Origin: Amycolatopsis sacchari
GTDB lineage: Bacteria > Actinomycetota > Actinomycetes > Mycobacteriales > Pseudonocardiaceae
Direction: 5' to 3'
Length of the DNA stretch: 64,000 bases
Assembly (NCBI RefSeq): GCF_900114035.1
Contig: NZ_FORP01000011.1
Location: 124,001-188,000, forward strand
Position 1 is the stretch's first letter, and each line of letters begins with the position of its first letter. The position numbers and the translations under genes are program-made. The notes beneath the pieces are model-generated. The model was given only the letters and a program-made list of their open reading frames with translations. It was not told the origin of the DNA and made no database searches. Below, piece after piece: positions 24,621-32,913 of this stretch.

Positions 24621-25727
24621 TCAGTGTTCGTGGACGATGACGCCGCGGATGTTCTTGCCGTCCAACATGTCCTGGTAGCCCTGGTTGACTTCTTCGAGCT
24701 TGTAGCGGCGCGTGATCAGCTCGTCGAGCTTCACGTCGCCCGAGCGGTACAGGCCCAGCAGGCGCGGCACGTCGTAGAGCGGGTTGCACGCGCCGAAGAT
24801 CGCGCCCTGCACCCGCCGCTGGTAGCCGATCAGCATCCCGGCCGGCAGGTCGAGCTGGCCCGGCCCGACCGCGGTGATCGTGACCTTGCCGGACTTGCCG
24901 ACGACGTTGACCGCGTTCGTGATCACCTCGTCGGACAGGATGCCGACCGTGATCAGCGCGTGGTCCGCCAGCTGGCCCCAGGTGGTCTCGACCACGAAGT
25001 CGTGGGCTTCCTTGGCATCGGCGAACGTGTGGGTCGCCCCGAACACCTTCGCCATGTCCCGCTTGAACTCCACCGGGTCCACCACCACGACGTTCTTCGC
25101 CCCGGCGTACCGCGCGCCCTGCACGGCGTTGCTCCCGACGCCACCGGCGCCGTAGACCACGACCGTCTCGCCCGGCCGGACGCCGGCCGCGTACACCGCG
25201 GTGCCCCAGCCCGTCGGCACGCCGCAGCTGACGAGCGCGGCCACGTCGAACGGGATGTCGTCCGGGATCTTGATGACCGAGTACTCCGACAGCACCGCGT
25301 ACTGCGAGAACGTACCGAGCACGCACAGCCCGCCGTAGTCCTCGCCGTCGCGGTGGAAGCGGAACGTCCCGTCCGCGAACTCGCCCGTCGAGGCGTTCTT
25401 GCCCTCGTCGCACAGGTTCTGGTGGCCCGTCGAGCAGTAGCGGCACTTGCCGCACGCGGGGATGAACGAGCACACGACGTGGTCGCCCACCTCCACCCGC
25501 GTCACGTCGGCGCCCACGGCCTCGACCACCCCGGCGCCCTCGTGCCCGCCGACGACGGGGAAACGCATGCGCGCGTCGCCCTTCTGGATGTGGTCGTCGG
25601 AATGGCACAGGCCCGCGGCGTAGAACTTCACCCGAACCTCGTCGGCCTTCGGTTCGTCGAGCTCGAGATCGACGATTTCCCAGGGGCGCCGGGGTTCCCG
25701 GCAGATCGCGGCCCGCGTAGTGATCAT
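24621..25727 (-). CDS. NDMA-dependent (mycofactocin-type) alcohol dehydrogenase, copy 2
   Basis: A 368-aa paralogue of the next gene. Catalytic ligands Cys41 and His62-Glu63, structural cysteines 92, 95, 98 and 106, and the same G-A-G-G-V-G-S-N-A-V-Q-G-A-R nucleotide loop are present. It is the first gene of the nine-gene operon, so the promoter must lie in the 100 bp upstream (25728-25830). It probably oxidises an alcohol to an aldehyde with mycofactocin as external electron acceptor. No mycofactocin biosynthesis gene is in the window; they would have to be elsewhere in the genome. Confidence 0.88.
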   Translation of the reverse strand: MITTRAAICREPRRPWEIVDLELDEPKADEVRVKFYAAGLCHSDDHIQKGDARMRFPVVGGHEGAGVVEAVGADVTRVEVGDHVVCSFIPACGKCRYCSTGHQNLCDEGKNASTGEFADGTFRFHRDGEDYGGLCVLGTFSQYAVLSEYSVIKIPDDIPFDVAALVSCGVPTGWGTAVYAAGVRPGETVVVYGAGGVGSNAVQGARYAGAKNVVVVDPVEFKRDMAKVFGATHTFADAKEAHDFVVETTWGQLADHALITVGILSDEVITNAVNVVGKSGKVTITAVGPGQLDLPAGMLIGYQRRVQGAIFGACNPLYDVPRLLGLYRSGDVKLDELITRRYKLEEVNQGYQDMLDGKNIRGVIVHEH

Positions 25728-25830
25728 CTGGCTCCCCGTTCATCCGGCAGTGGCTCAACAATCGCCCGCCGGTGTGACCGCGGCCATAGCCATTCCACCT
25801 CGCGAAAGGCGGGATCGGGGCCGGGACGAA

Positions 25831-25862
25831 CGAAAAGGGCGCCCCGCAGGACGCCCTTTTCG
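25831..25862. terminator. Strong terminator hairpin after the kinase/regulator operon
   Basis: Perfect 11-bp arms (25831-25841 and 25852-25862) flank a 10-nt loop. Each arm has a run of four A or T, so the structure has the look of an intrinsic terminator in both directions. It lies 16 bp beyond the response-regulator stop (25879) and upstream of the dehydrogenase operon, separating the two minus-strand units. Confidence 0.85.
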
Positions 25863-25878
25863 CCGGATGAAAAAGCCG

Positions 25879-26547
25879 TCAGCTCGGCGCGTCGATCAGC
25901 CCCTCGCGGATGGCGAACAACGCGGCCTGCGTGCGGGACGGCAGCTGCAGTTTCGTCAGCACGTGGCTGACGTGCGTGCGGGCCGTCCGCTCGCTGATCG
26001 ACAGTTCGGTGGCGATCTGCCGGTTGGACAGCCCCCGGCCCACGAGCGTGAGGATGGTGCGCTCGCGGGCGGTGAGGGCGGCCAGGCCCATCGGCGGGGA
26101 CACCAGCTGCCGCGTGAGCCGCCCCGCCACGGCCGGGTCGAGGTGCACCTCGCCGCGTGCGGCGGCGCGGATGGCGGCGGCGACCTCGTCGGGGTCGGCG
26201 TCCTTGAGCAGGTAGCCCGCAGCGCCCGCCTGCAGCGCCGCGTGCACGCGTTCGGTCTCGCCGAAGCTGGTCAGCACGACCACGCGCACGTCCGGGTACT
26301 TGGCGACCACCGAGGCGAGCGCGGAAATCCCGTCCAGGCGCGGCATCAGCACGTCCATCAGCACCACGCGCGGCAGCCACCCCTGCGCCGCGAGCCGGGC
26401 GAGCGTCGCCAGCGCGTCCTGCCCGTCGGTGGCCTCCGCGACCACCTCGATCCCCTCGGCGCTCTCCAGGTACGCGGCCAGCCCGCGCCGCACCACGGCG
26501 TGGTCGTCGACGACCATGACGCCTATCTGGTCTCGCCCGCCCGTCAC
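25879..26547 (-). CDS. NarL/LuxR-type response regulator (partner of adjacent kinase)
   Basis: A 222-aa response regulator. The receiver domain has V-V-D-D-H, phospho-acceptor Asp65 (V-L-M-D) and Lys115 (L-L-K-D). The LuxR helix-turn-helix occupies the last 65 residues (L-T-A-R-E-R-T-I-L, S-N-R-Q-I-A). The GTG at 26547 is preferred to the internal ATG at 26518, which would cut off beta-strand 1. It lies 53 bp after the histidine kinase gene on the same strand, so the two form a pair. A strong terminator follows. The likely target is the neighbouring dehydrogenase/transport operon, which carries a sister regulator. Confidence 0.9.
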   Translation of the reverse strand: MTGGRDQIGVMVVDDHAVVRRGLAAYLESAEGIEVVAEATDGQDALATLARLAAQGWLPRVVLMDVLMPRLDGISALASVVAKYPDVRVVVLTSFGETERVHAALQAGAAGYLLKDADPDEVAAAIRAAARGEVHLDPAVAGRLTRQLVSPPMGLAALTARERTILTLVGRGLSNRQIATELSISERTARTHVSHVLTKLQLPSRTQAALFAIREGLIDAPS

Positions 26548-26600
26548 CCGGCCACCACCCCCGGTCGAGGCGCTCTGCGCCGCTGTGAAATCCGCCGCGA

Positions 26601-27833
26601 TCAATGCTCCTCCGGCACCGTCATCCGCACCAGCACCCGGCAGCCGCCGGCGGTGTTCCCGATCTCCATCGTCCCGTTCCACTGCTGGGCGCGCTCGCGC
26701 ATCGACACCAGCCCCAGTGCGTGCGGACGGGGCGTGCCCGCCAGGCCCACCCCGTCGTCCCGCACCTCCAGCGTCAGCCTGCCGTCCGTCACCGCAACCG
26801 AAACGACGGCCGAGGTCGCCTGCGCGTGCTTGACCACGTTGTGCAGCGCCTCCTGCACGATGCGGTACACGTCGTCCTGCAGTTCCGTGGGCAGCTCGGG
26901 CAGCTCGTCGGCGATGATCCGGATCCGCACTCCGGATGCCGCCTGCAGCGACTCGGCGAGCGTGCGGACGGCACCCACCAGGCCGCGGCCGGCCAGTTCG
27001 AGCGGGTGCAGTTGCAGGACCAGCCCGCGCAGGTCGGCCAGCGCGTTCTGGGCGAGGCCGAGCAGTTCGTCCGCGACACCCCGCACCTGGTCCGGGGTCG
27101 CGCTGCCGACCTGGGCCCGCAGCGCCTTGGCGTGCATGCGCATGGAGAACACCTGCTGCACCACGGAATCGTGCAGCTCGCGGGCGAGGCGGGCGCGTTC
27201 CTCCAGCCTCGCCTCGTGGCGGGAGCGGGCCAGCAGCTCCGCGGAGTCGACGGCCATCGCGGCCTGGTCGGCCATCGCGTCGAGGAACTCCAGCGTCTCG
27301 TTGCCCGGGTCCTCGCCCGGCGAGTAGAACGCGTTGAGGACGCCGACCGCGCGGCCCCGCACGACGAGCGGGACGGCGACGAACGTGTCCCAGTCCGGGG
27401 CGCCCATGATCGCGTGCAGCGGTTCCCAGCGGGGGTCGGCGAGGACGGCGGCCTTGCGGTGCGGCACGACGATGCGCCGGTGGGACTGGTAGGCCTCGAC
27501 GAACATCAGGCGCGCGCCCAGCTTGCGGCACGCCTCCAGCCGCTCGGCGAAGTCGTCGGCGTCGGTGAAACCCGCCTTCCCGACGACGCGCATCGTGCCC
27601 CGCTCGACACGCAGGATCTGGACCGCCGAGATGTGCGTGGCCTGCACGACCTCACGCGCGACGACGTCCAGCGTCACGCTGAGCGACGCCGCGTCGGCCA
27701 CGCTCGACGCCGCACGCGCGATCGCCGCGAGCCTGCGCTGCCGCCGCCCGACGTCGTCGACCCCGCCGCCGTCGCCCGGCGGACGGCCACATCCCGGGCA
27801 GACCACCGCCACCTTCGTCACCACTTCCGTCAC
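26601..27833 (-). CDS. GAF-domain sensor histidine kinase (NarX/DegS-type, HisKA_3)
   Basis: A 410-aa cytoplasmic kinase. Residues 9-20 carry a short C-P-G-C-G-R motif; about 40-200 form a GAF sensor domain. The dimerisation/phosphorylation helix of the HisKA_3 type has His221 in R-E-L-H-D-S-V-V-Q-Q. The HATPase domain has an N-box (E-A-L-H-N-V-V-K-H-A) and a G1 box (D-D-G-V-G-L). No transmembrane segment is seen, so it senses an internal signal. The GTG at 27833 has AAGGGG upstream; the frame is open to 28070 but that stretch overlaps the GntR gene start. The CxxC near the N-terminus might bind metal or be redox-active; this is speculation. Confidence 0.9.
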   Translation of the reverse strand: MTEVVTKVAVVCPGCGRPPGDGGGVDDVGRRQRRLAAIARAASSVADAASLSVTLDVVAREVVQATHISAVQILRVERGTMRVVGKAGFTDADDFAERLEACRKLGARLMFVEAYQSHRRIVVPHRKAAVLADPRWEPLHAIMGAPDWDTFVAVPLVVRGRAVGVLNAFYSPGEDPGNETLEFLDAMADQAAMAVDSAELLARSRHEARLEERARLARELHDSVVQQVFSMRMHAKALRAQVGSATPDQVRGVADELLGLAQNALADLRGLVLQLHPLELAGRGLVGAVRTLAESLQAASGVRIRIIADELPELPTELQDDVYRIVQEALHNVVKHAQATSAVVSVAVTDGRLTLEVRDDGVGLAGTPRPHALGLVSMRERAQQWNGTMEIGNTAGGCRVLVRMTVPEEH

Positions 27834-27977
27834 GCTGGACCCCTTCGTGCAGCGTCCTCCCGCACCGCCGTGGTGCGGGACTTCCCGGCGGCCCCAGTCT
27901 GTGCAGGTGGTTCGGGTGGCCGCAAGGGGGCGCGCGGGTGTTTCTGGGTGCGCCCCGGCGTCCCGTCCCGGATCAGG

Positions 27978-27993
27978 CGCGACAAATGTCGCG
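27978..27993. promoter_or_regulatory. Palindrome upstream of GntR gene (candidate autoregulatory operator)
   Basis: A perfect inverted repeat CGCGACA-AA-TGTCGCG, 76 bp before the GntR start and 145 bp before the kinase start on the other strand. GntR regulators usually bind short palindromes in their own promoters. Binding here is inferred from position. Confidence 0.55.
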
Positions 27994-28068
27994 AGTGGCC
28001 CGTGGCAATGCACGGAAAACGGCCGCGGGCGGCTGCCCGGGCCGTGCCCGGTGTCCCACAATCGAGCC

Positions 28069-28737
28069 ATGCCGCCGTCCGCCCCGCACTCGTCGGCGAC
28101 TTCCGCCCTGCTGGAGGCACTTCGGACGGCGATCTACCAGGGTGAGCTGCCGCCGGGGCAGCGACTGGTCGAGGCGGAGCTGGCGAAGCGGCACGGCGCC
28201 TCGCGGGGCACCGTCCGCGAGGCGATCGCCTTGCTGAGCAACGAAGGTCTCGTCGCGAGGGAACGCAACCGCGGTGCCCACGTGCGTCCCGTCCCGCTCG
28301 CGGAGGCCGTGGAGATCACCGAGGTCAGGGCCGTATTGGAAGCCCTGTGCGCCGCCAAGGCGGCCGAAGCGGCGACCGCGGCCGAGCGCCGCCAGCTGCG
28401 GGTGATCGAACGCAAGCTGCGTGAAGCGGCGGACCCCGCCGACTCGGTGGCGTACGCGCGGCTGAGCCAGCAGATGCACGTCCGGCTGCGGGAGATGGCC
28501 AGGCAGAGCACGGTCGCCGCGATCCTCGAACGGCTGCGGTACCAGAGCGTGCGGTACCAGCTGCACGTCGCACTGCTACCGGGCCAGGCGGCGCAGGGCA
28601 CGCGGAACCACGTGCGCGTCATCGAGGCGGTGTGCTCCCACAACGCCGAGGAGGCGGAAGCCGCGATGCGCGAACACTGGGAAGCGGTAGCGACCGCACT
28701 ACGGCGCCTGGTGGAGGTGAACACCGCAGGCCCGTGA
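28069..28737 (+). CDS. GntR family regulator (FCD/FadR type)
   Basis: A 222-aa regulator with an N-terminal winged helix (about 10-75: A-I-Y-Q-G-E-L-P-P-G-Q-R-L, then S-R-G-T-V-R-E-A-I) and a C-terminal all-helical FCD effector domain (E-V-R-A-V-L-E, H-V-R-L-R-E-M). The ATG at 28069 gives the normal family length; the frame is open far upstream but overlaps the kinase gene on the other strand. It precedes an amidohydrolase on the same strand after a 252-bp gap rich in inverted repeats. FCD regulators commonly respond to organic acids, so control of the amidohydrolase is a reasonable inference. Confidence 0.88.
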   Translation: MPPSAPHSSATSALLEALRTAIYQGELPPGQRLVEAELAKRHGASRGTVREAIALLSNEGLVARERNRGAHVRPVPLAEAVEITEVRAVLEALCAAKAAEAATAAERRQLRVIERKLREAADPADSVAYARLSQQMHVRLREMARQSTVAAILERLRYQSVRYQLHVALLPGQAAQGTRNHVRVIEAVCSHNAEEAEAAMREHWEAVATALRRLVEVNTAGP

Positions 28738-28806
28738 CTGGACACCGGGGCAGCACCCACGCCACGCAACCCGGCGATGCGAAGCGAGCAGGGCCCACCG
28801 CCCACA

Positions 28807-28964
28807 CCCACCCCCGCCCCGATCCCCAGCCGCACTTACGGCCGATCTGGCGTGTCAAGGGTGGCGCAGCCATCGCGAAGCGACGCCGCAGGCGCCCTTT
28901 ACACGCCAGATCGGCCGGGACACTCAAAGATCGGGGCGGGGGTGGGCCCACAAGAAAGGGCGCC
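28807..28964. repeat. Nested long inverted repeats between GntR and amidohydrolase genes
   Basis: Two perfect inverted repeats are nested. An 18-bp pair (28807-28824 with 28929-28946) surrounds a 16-bp pair (28840-28855 with 28901-28916). Inside, AAGGG and CCCTT extend the inner stem. A further competing pair, GGCGCCCTTT (28891-28900) with AAAGGGCGCC (28955-28964), overlaps both. The transcript could form alternative hairpins just before the amidohydrolase ribosome binding site. It could be a terminator/attenuator or a small mobile-like palindrome. No gene is seen in 28738-28989. Confidence 0.7.
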
Positions 28965-28989
28965 CAGCGCCCGAACGCAAGGAGCCCAC

Positions 28990-29856
28990 ATGGAAACCGA
29001 CCACCTGAAAGCCATCGACGTCCACACGCACGTCCAGCGCTCCACCCACGCCACCCCGGACACCCCCAGCGAAGCCCTGACCTCGATGGCCCAGTACTTC
29101 AGAACAACCCCCAAGAGCTACACGGTGGACGAACTGGCCGCCTTCTACCGGGACCAGAACATGGCCGCCGTGACGTTCACCGTCGACGTCAAGGACGCCC
29201 CCGAGAACCCCGGCCAGCCGACCAACGAGGAGATCGCCGAGCGGGCGCACGCGAACTCCGACGTGCTGATCCCGTTCGCCAGCGTGGATCCCGCCCGTGG
29301 CGCCGAGGGTGTCCGGTGGGCACGGCGGCTGATCGAGGAGCACGGCGTGCGCGGGTTCAAGTTCCACCCCACCGCGCAGGCGTTCCAGCCCGACGACCGC
29401 GCCGTGTACCCGCTGTACGAGGTGATCCAGGAGGCCGGGCTGCCCGCCTTGTTCCACACGGGCCAGACCGGCGCCGGGGCGGGGCAACGTGGCGGGGGCG
29501 GGCTGAAACTGCGTTACTCCAACCCGATCTACCTCGACGACGTGGCCGCCGACTTCCCCGACCTGACGATCATCATGGCGCACCCGTCGTTCCCCTGGCA
29601 GGAGGAGGCGATCTCGGTCGCCCTGCACAAGCCGCTCGTCTACATCGACCTGTCGGGCTGGTCGCCGAAGTACTTCCCGCCGATCCTGGTGCAGTACGCG
29701 AACACGCTGCTGAAGGACAAGGTGCTGTTCGGCACCGACTTCCCGATGCTCACGCCGGAGCGCTGGCTGGCGGACCTGGAGAAGACCGGGATCCGCGACG
29801 AGGTGAAGCCGAAGCTGTTCAAGGAGAACGCGATCCGCGCGCTCGGCCTGGGGTGA
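28990..29856 (+). CDS. Amidohydrolase family protein (TIM-barrel hydrolase/decarboxylase)
   Basis: A 288-aa Amidohydro_2 protein. Metal ligands begin with D-V-H-T-H at residues 10-14. The barrel continues with G-F-K-F-H-P, the L-F-H-T-G strand and a late aspartate in F-G-T-D-F-P. The ATG at 28990 follows AAGGAG; an upstream in-frame extension to 28777 is repeat-derived and unlikely. Relatives include decarboxylases of the ACMSD group and 4-hydroxyphenyl-beta-ketoacyl-CoA hydrolases; the sequence alone does not choose between them. It lies downstream of the GntR regulator and is followed by a terminator hairpin shared with the FAD oxidoreductase. Confidence 0.87.
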   Translation: METDHLKAIDVHTHVQRSTHATPDTPSEALTSMAQYFRTTPKSYTVDELAAFYRDQNMAAVTFTVDVKDAPENPGQPTNEEIAERAHANSDVLIPFASVDPARGAEGVRWARRLIEEHGVRGFKFHPTAQAFQPDDRAVYPLYEVIQEAGLPALFHTGQTGAGAGQRGGGGLKLRYSNPIYLDDVAADFPDLTIIMAHPSFPWQEEAISVALHKPLVYIDLSGWSPKYFPPILVQYANTLLKDKVLFGTDFPMLTPERWLADLEKTGIRDEVKPKLFKENAIRALGLG

Positions 29857-29866
29857 CGTGGAAGGC

Positions 29867-29911
29867 CCCGGTTCCCGGCGGGGCAGGGGACGGACTCCGC
29901 CGGGAACCGGG
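29867..29911. terminator. Bidirectional terminator hairpin
   Basis: Perfect 15-bp arms (29867-29881 and 29897-29911) with a 15-nt loop. It fills the gap between the converging amidohydrolase (plus, ends 29856) and FAD oxidoreductase (minus, ends 29916) genes. Confidence 0.85.
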
Positions 29912-29915
29912 CCGC

Positions 29916-31280
29916 TCAGGTGCCCGGCGGGAGCGTCTCACCCAGGAAGACGCCGCCGCGCGCCAGGCGCTGCTGCAGCACACGCACATCGATGTCACCG
30001 GCCGAAACGCGGTCCAGCGCGAGGTCCGCCGCCACACCGGCCGCCTCCCCCATCGCGAAACACGGGCCGGTCACGCGGGCCGAGGACTGACCCCCGTGGG
30101 TCATCGACGCGCACCGGCCGACGACGTAGAGGTTGCGGATCTTCTCGGGCACGATCATCCGGAACGGCAGCTGGTTGAACCCACGGGGATTTTCCCCGCG
30201 CTGCCACCGGAATTCGACGGTACCCGCGACATGCGCTTCGACGGGCCAGCCGTTGACGCCGATGGTGTCGTCGAAGTCCGCGCAGTCCAGCACGTCGTCC
30301 TCGGACAGCTGGTAGCGCCCCACGATCCGCCGGGTCTCGCGGATGCCGATCTGCGGGGCGATGTCGACGATGTAGGACTCGCGGAATCCGGGCGTGCGGT
30401 CGCGGATGAACGAGAACGCGTCCCACGCCTGCGCCCTGCCCTGCAGCTCACCGCGGGTCAGCTGGTCGACGTCCGTGCCGTCGATCGCCCCACCGTCCTC
30501 AGTGGACAGCTGGGTCAGGTTCGCCCGCCACTCCAGCGGGTTGCGCTGCGGCCGGACGATGGGCTTCTTGCGCGGGAAGTGGTGCGTGCCGGCCTGCTCC
30601 GCCTCGTTCATCAGGCGCTCGACCGTCTTCCACGGCGCCGGGCCCGCCGCCGCCACGTCCACCCCGTTGAGCCGGAACATCAGCGACGGGTACAGCATCC
30701 CGTCCACCGGCGGGGACTTCTCGAACGGCGCACCGGCCCACGCGGCGACGTCGCCGTCGCCGGAGCCGTCGATGAACATCCGCCCGCGCACGGCCATCCG
30801 CCCGGACTTCGACTCCACGAGCACCGAGTCGATCGTGTCCTCGTCGGCCATGACGACGCCGGCGGCCATGGCGTGGAACAGGATCCGGGCACCGGAGGAC
30901 ACGAGCAGGTCGTCCAGCGCGATCTTGTACGCGGAGATGTCGAACGCCTGCGCCTGGATGCCGTCGTTGATCGTCAGGTGCGGCTGGTTGAGGCCGTCGA
31001 GCTTCTCCAGCCGCCCGAGCAGTTCGTCGGCCAGCCCGCGGATGACGCGGTGGTGCTCCCCGTGGATCTTCGCGTGCAGCCCGCAGAACGTGCTCAGCCC
31101 GCCCGCCGTGCCCGCGCCGCCGAGGAAGCCGTACCGCTCGATGAGCAGCGTGGACCGGCCGGTGCGGGCGGCCGCCGCGGCGGCCATCAGCCCGGCGGGA
31201 CCGCCACCCACCACGACCACGTCGAACTCGCCGTAGAGCGGGGTGCGGCGCGGCGGTTCTTCGACGGTGCGGGAACTCAT
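29916..31280 (-). CDS. FAD-dependent oxidoreductase (FAD_oxidored family)
   Basis: A 454-aa flavoprotein. The dinucleotide-binding motif G-G-G-P-A-G is at about 25-30, preceded by F-D-V-V-V-V. The D-G-S-G-D-G motif appears in the middle, and G-R-C-A-S-M-T-H-G-G near the C-terminus places the FAD ribityl contacts. These features fit the FAD_oxidored (PF12831-type) family, whose members oxidise varied substrates and are often badly annotated. The ATG at 31280 is used; a TTG at 31292 is possible. The gene is divergent from the NDMA-type dehydrogenase at 31438 and converges on the amidohydrolase. Confidence 0.85.
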   Translation of the reverse strand: MSSRTVEEPPRRTPLYGEFDVVVVGGGPAGLMAAAAAARTGRSTLLIERYGFLGGAGTAGGLSTFCGLHAKIHGEHHRVIRGLADELLGRLEKLDGLNQPHLTINDGIQAQAFDISAYKIALDDLLVSSGARILFHAMAAGVVMADEDTIDSVLVESKSGRMAVRGRMFIDGSGDGDVAAWAGAPFEKSPPVDGMLYPSLMFRLNGVDVAAAGPAPWKTVERLMNEAEQAGTHHFPRKKPIVRPQRNPLEWRANLTQLSTEDGGAIDGTDVDQLTRGELQGRAQAWDAFSFIRDRTPGFRESYIVDIAPQIGIRETRRIVGRYQLSEDDVLDCADFDDTIGVNGWPVEAHVAGTVEFRWQRGENPRGFNQLPFRMIVPEKIRNLYVVGRCASMTHGGQSSARVTGPCFAMGEAAGVAADLALDRVSAGDIDVRVLQQRLARGGVFLGETLPPGT

Positions 31281-31437
31281 GCGCCCAGCCAAACACGCCG
31301 TGGCCCCGCTTGGGAACGACCGTCGAGCGAAGAGCGGACCGGGACCGCGCCGCCGCGGTCACCCCGCCTGCGTCGTTTGACGTATTTCTCGCTCGCGGCA
31401 GGGGGTGAACGCCCTCGCCGGCCGCATACTCCCACAG

Positions 31438-32547
31438 GTGAAGACCACAGCGGCCGTCCTATGGGAGTACGGCAAGGACTGGGAAATCGAAGAACTCGAA
31501 CTCGACGAACCCCGCGAGGGCGAGGTCCTGGTGCGCCTCGCGGCCTCCGGGCTGTGCCACTCCGACGAGCACGTGCGGGTCGGGGACCTGCCACTGGAAG
31601 CGCTGCCCGGCATCGGCGGGCACGAGGGCGCGGGCGTGGTGGAACGCGTCGGGCCCGGTGTGTCCAAGGTGCGCGAGGGCGACCACGTCGTGCTCAGCTT
31701 CATCCCCGCGTGCGGACAGTGCACCTGGTGTGCCGCCGGGCACCAGAACCTGTGCGACGAGGGCGCCGGCCTGACCGTGGGCCTGCAGCGCGACGGGACC
31801 GCGCGCCACCACGTGCGGGGCCACGACGCCCGCCTGATGTGCCTGCTCGGCACGTTCTCGCCGTACACGGTGTGCAGCGAGAACTCCGCGATCCGCATCG
31901 ACGACGACCTCCCGCTGGACAAGGCGGCGCTCATCGGCTGCGGGGTCACCACGGGCTGGGGCACGGCCGTCTACGGCGGCCAGGTGCGGGCCGGGGACAC
32001 CGTCGTGGTGCTCGGCGTCGGCGGTGTGGGCGCGAACGCCGTGCAGGGCGCCCGGATCGCCGGCGCGACCCGGATCCTCGCGATCGACCCCGGGGAGTTC
32101 AACCGCGAGCAGGCCAGGCGCTTCGGTGCGACGCACACCTTTGCGTCCACAAAGGACGCTCTGGAGGTGCTGCCGGACATGACGCGGGGGCGACTGGCGG
32201 ACAAGGCGCTGATCACCGTCGACACCGCGACGCCGACGATCATCGCCGACGCGATCTCGATCGTCGGCAAGCTGGGCAGGGTGGTGCTCACGTCGCTGGC
32301 GCCGGTCGCCTCGCGGCAGGTGGAGCTGCCGATGTTCGAGCTGACCGCGTACGAGAAACAGGTCGTGGGCTGCCTGTTCGGCCACGCGAACCCCCGTGCG
32401 GACGTGCCGAAGCTGCTCGAGCTGTACCGGCAGGGCGAACTGCTGCTGGACGACCTCGTCACGCGCACCTACACCCTCGACCAGGTCAACGACGGGTACG
32501 CGGACATGCGGGCGCACCGCAACATCCGCGGGCTCATCCGCTACTGA
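31438..32547 (+). CDS. NDMA-dependent-like zinc alcohol dehydrogenase, copy 3
   Basis: A 369-aa zinc MDR enzyme of the same subfamily as the pair at 23487-25727. Catalytic Cys40 (L-C-H-S-D-E), His62-Glu63, structural cysteines 92, 95, 98 and 106. The GTG at 31438 is chosen because the family normally begins M-K-T-x-A-A-V. A GTG at 31405 is an alternative, with a weak site upstream. Divergence is greatest in the substrate loop near residues 115-135, where the usual F-x-G-T-F-R-F-H region is altered. It heads a plus-strand unit with a small isomerase-like gene (9 bp later) and a fourth dehydrogenase. Confidence 0.85.
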   Translation: MKTTAAVLWEYGKDWEIEELELDEPREGEVLVRLAASGLCHSDEHVRVGDLPLEALPGIGGHEGAGVVERVGPGVSKVREGDHVVLSFIPACGQCTWCAAGHQNLCDEGAGLTVGLQRDGTARHHVRGHDARLMCLLGTFSPYTVCSENSAIRIDDDLPLDKAALIGCGVTTGWGTAVYGGQVRAGDTVVVLGVGGVGANAVQGARIAGATRILAIDPGEFNREQARRFGATHTFASTKDALEVLPDMTRGRLADKALITVDTATPTIIADAISIVGKLGRVVLTSLAPVASRQVELPMFELTAYEKQVVGCLFGHANPRADVPKLLELYRQGELLLDDLVTRTYTLDQVNDGYADMRAHRNIRGLIRY

Positions 32548-32556
32548 AGGGACAGC

Positions 32557-32847
32557 ATGGAGTTCCTGGTACGCCAGCAGAACAACGCCGACCCGGAGCG
32601 CCGCGAGGCGCTCCGGCCGCGTGAGCGCGCCCGCGCGCAGGAGCTGCGGGACGCGGGCATCCTCGTGAAGCTGTGGCGCGTGCTCGGTTCGACGGACTCG
32701 ATCGCGCTGTACGAGGCGCCGGACGCCGACGCGCTGCACGAGGCGTTGTACTCCCTGCCGATGGCGCCGTGGATGCGGTTCCAGGTGGAGCCGCTCGTCA
32801 CGCACCCGCAGGAGAAAAGCCTTCCGCCACGCGAAAAAGGCGCTTGA
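32557..32847 (+). CDS. Muconolactone isomerase-like small protein
   Basis: A 96-aa protein with the pattern of the muconolactone delta-isomerase family. It starts M-E-F-L-V-R, continues with R-R-E-A-L-R-P-R-E-R-A-R-A-Q-E-L, then L-V-K-L-W-R and a C-terminal L-P-M-A-P-W-M. True CatC converts muconolactone to 3-oxoadipate enol-lactone in catechol catabolism. Here no catA or catB lies nearby, so it may act on another lactone or serve a generic dimeric alpha/beta-barrel role. It is 9 bp after one alcohol dehydrogenase and 66 bp before the next. Confidence 0.75.
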   Translation: MEFLVRQQNNADPERREALRPRERARAQELRDAGILVKLWRVLGSTDSIALYEAPDADALHEALYSLPMAPWMRFQVEPLVTHPQEKSLPPREKGA

Positions 32848-32913
32848 CCCTGGGCCCGGTGACGGCCGGTTCACCTACGTTGGCAGGAGAAGATCGACAG
32901 GACGGGAAGAGCC

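Noticed and set aside
23241-25970. Open frame of 909 codons on the plus strand
   Set aside because: Antisense to two dehydrogenases whose zinc motifs are clear; internal repetition merely mirrors the tandem duplication.
28632-32624. Open frame of 1330 codons on the plus strand
   Set aside because: Runs antisense and out of frame across the amidohydrolase, FAD oxidoreductase and dehydrogenase genes; Arg/Pro/Gly-rich product typical of high-GC shadow frames, no motifs.
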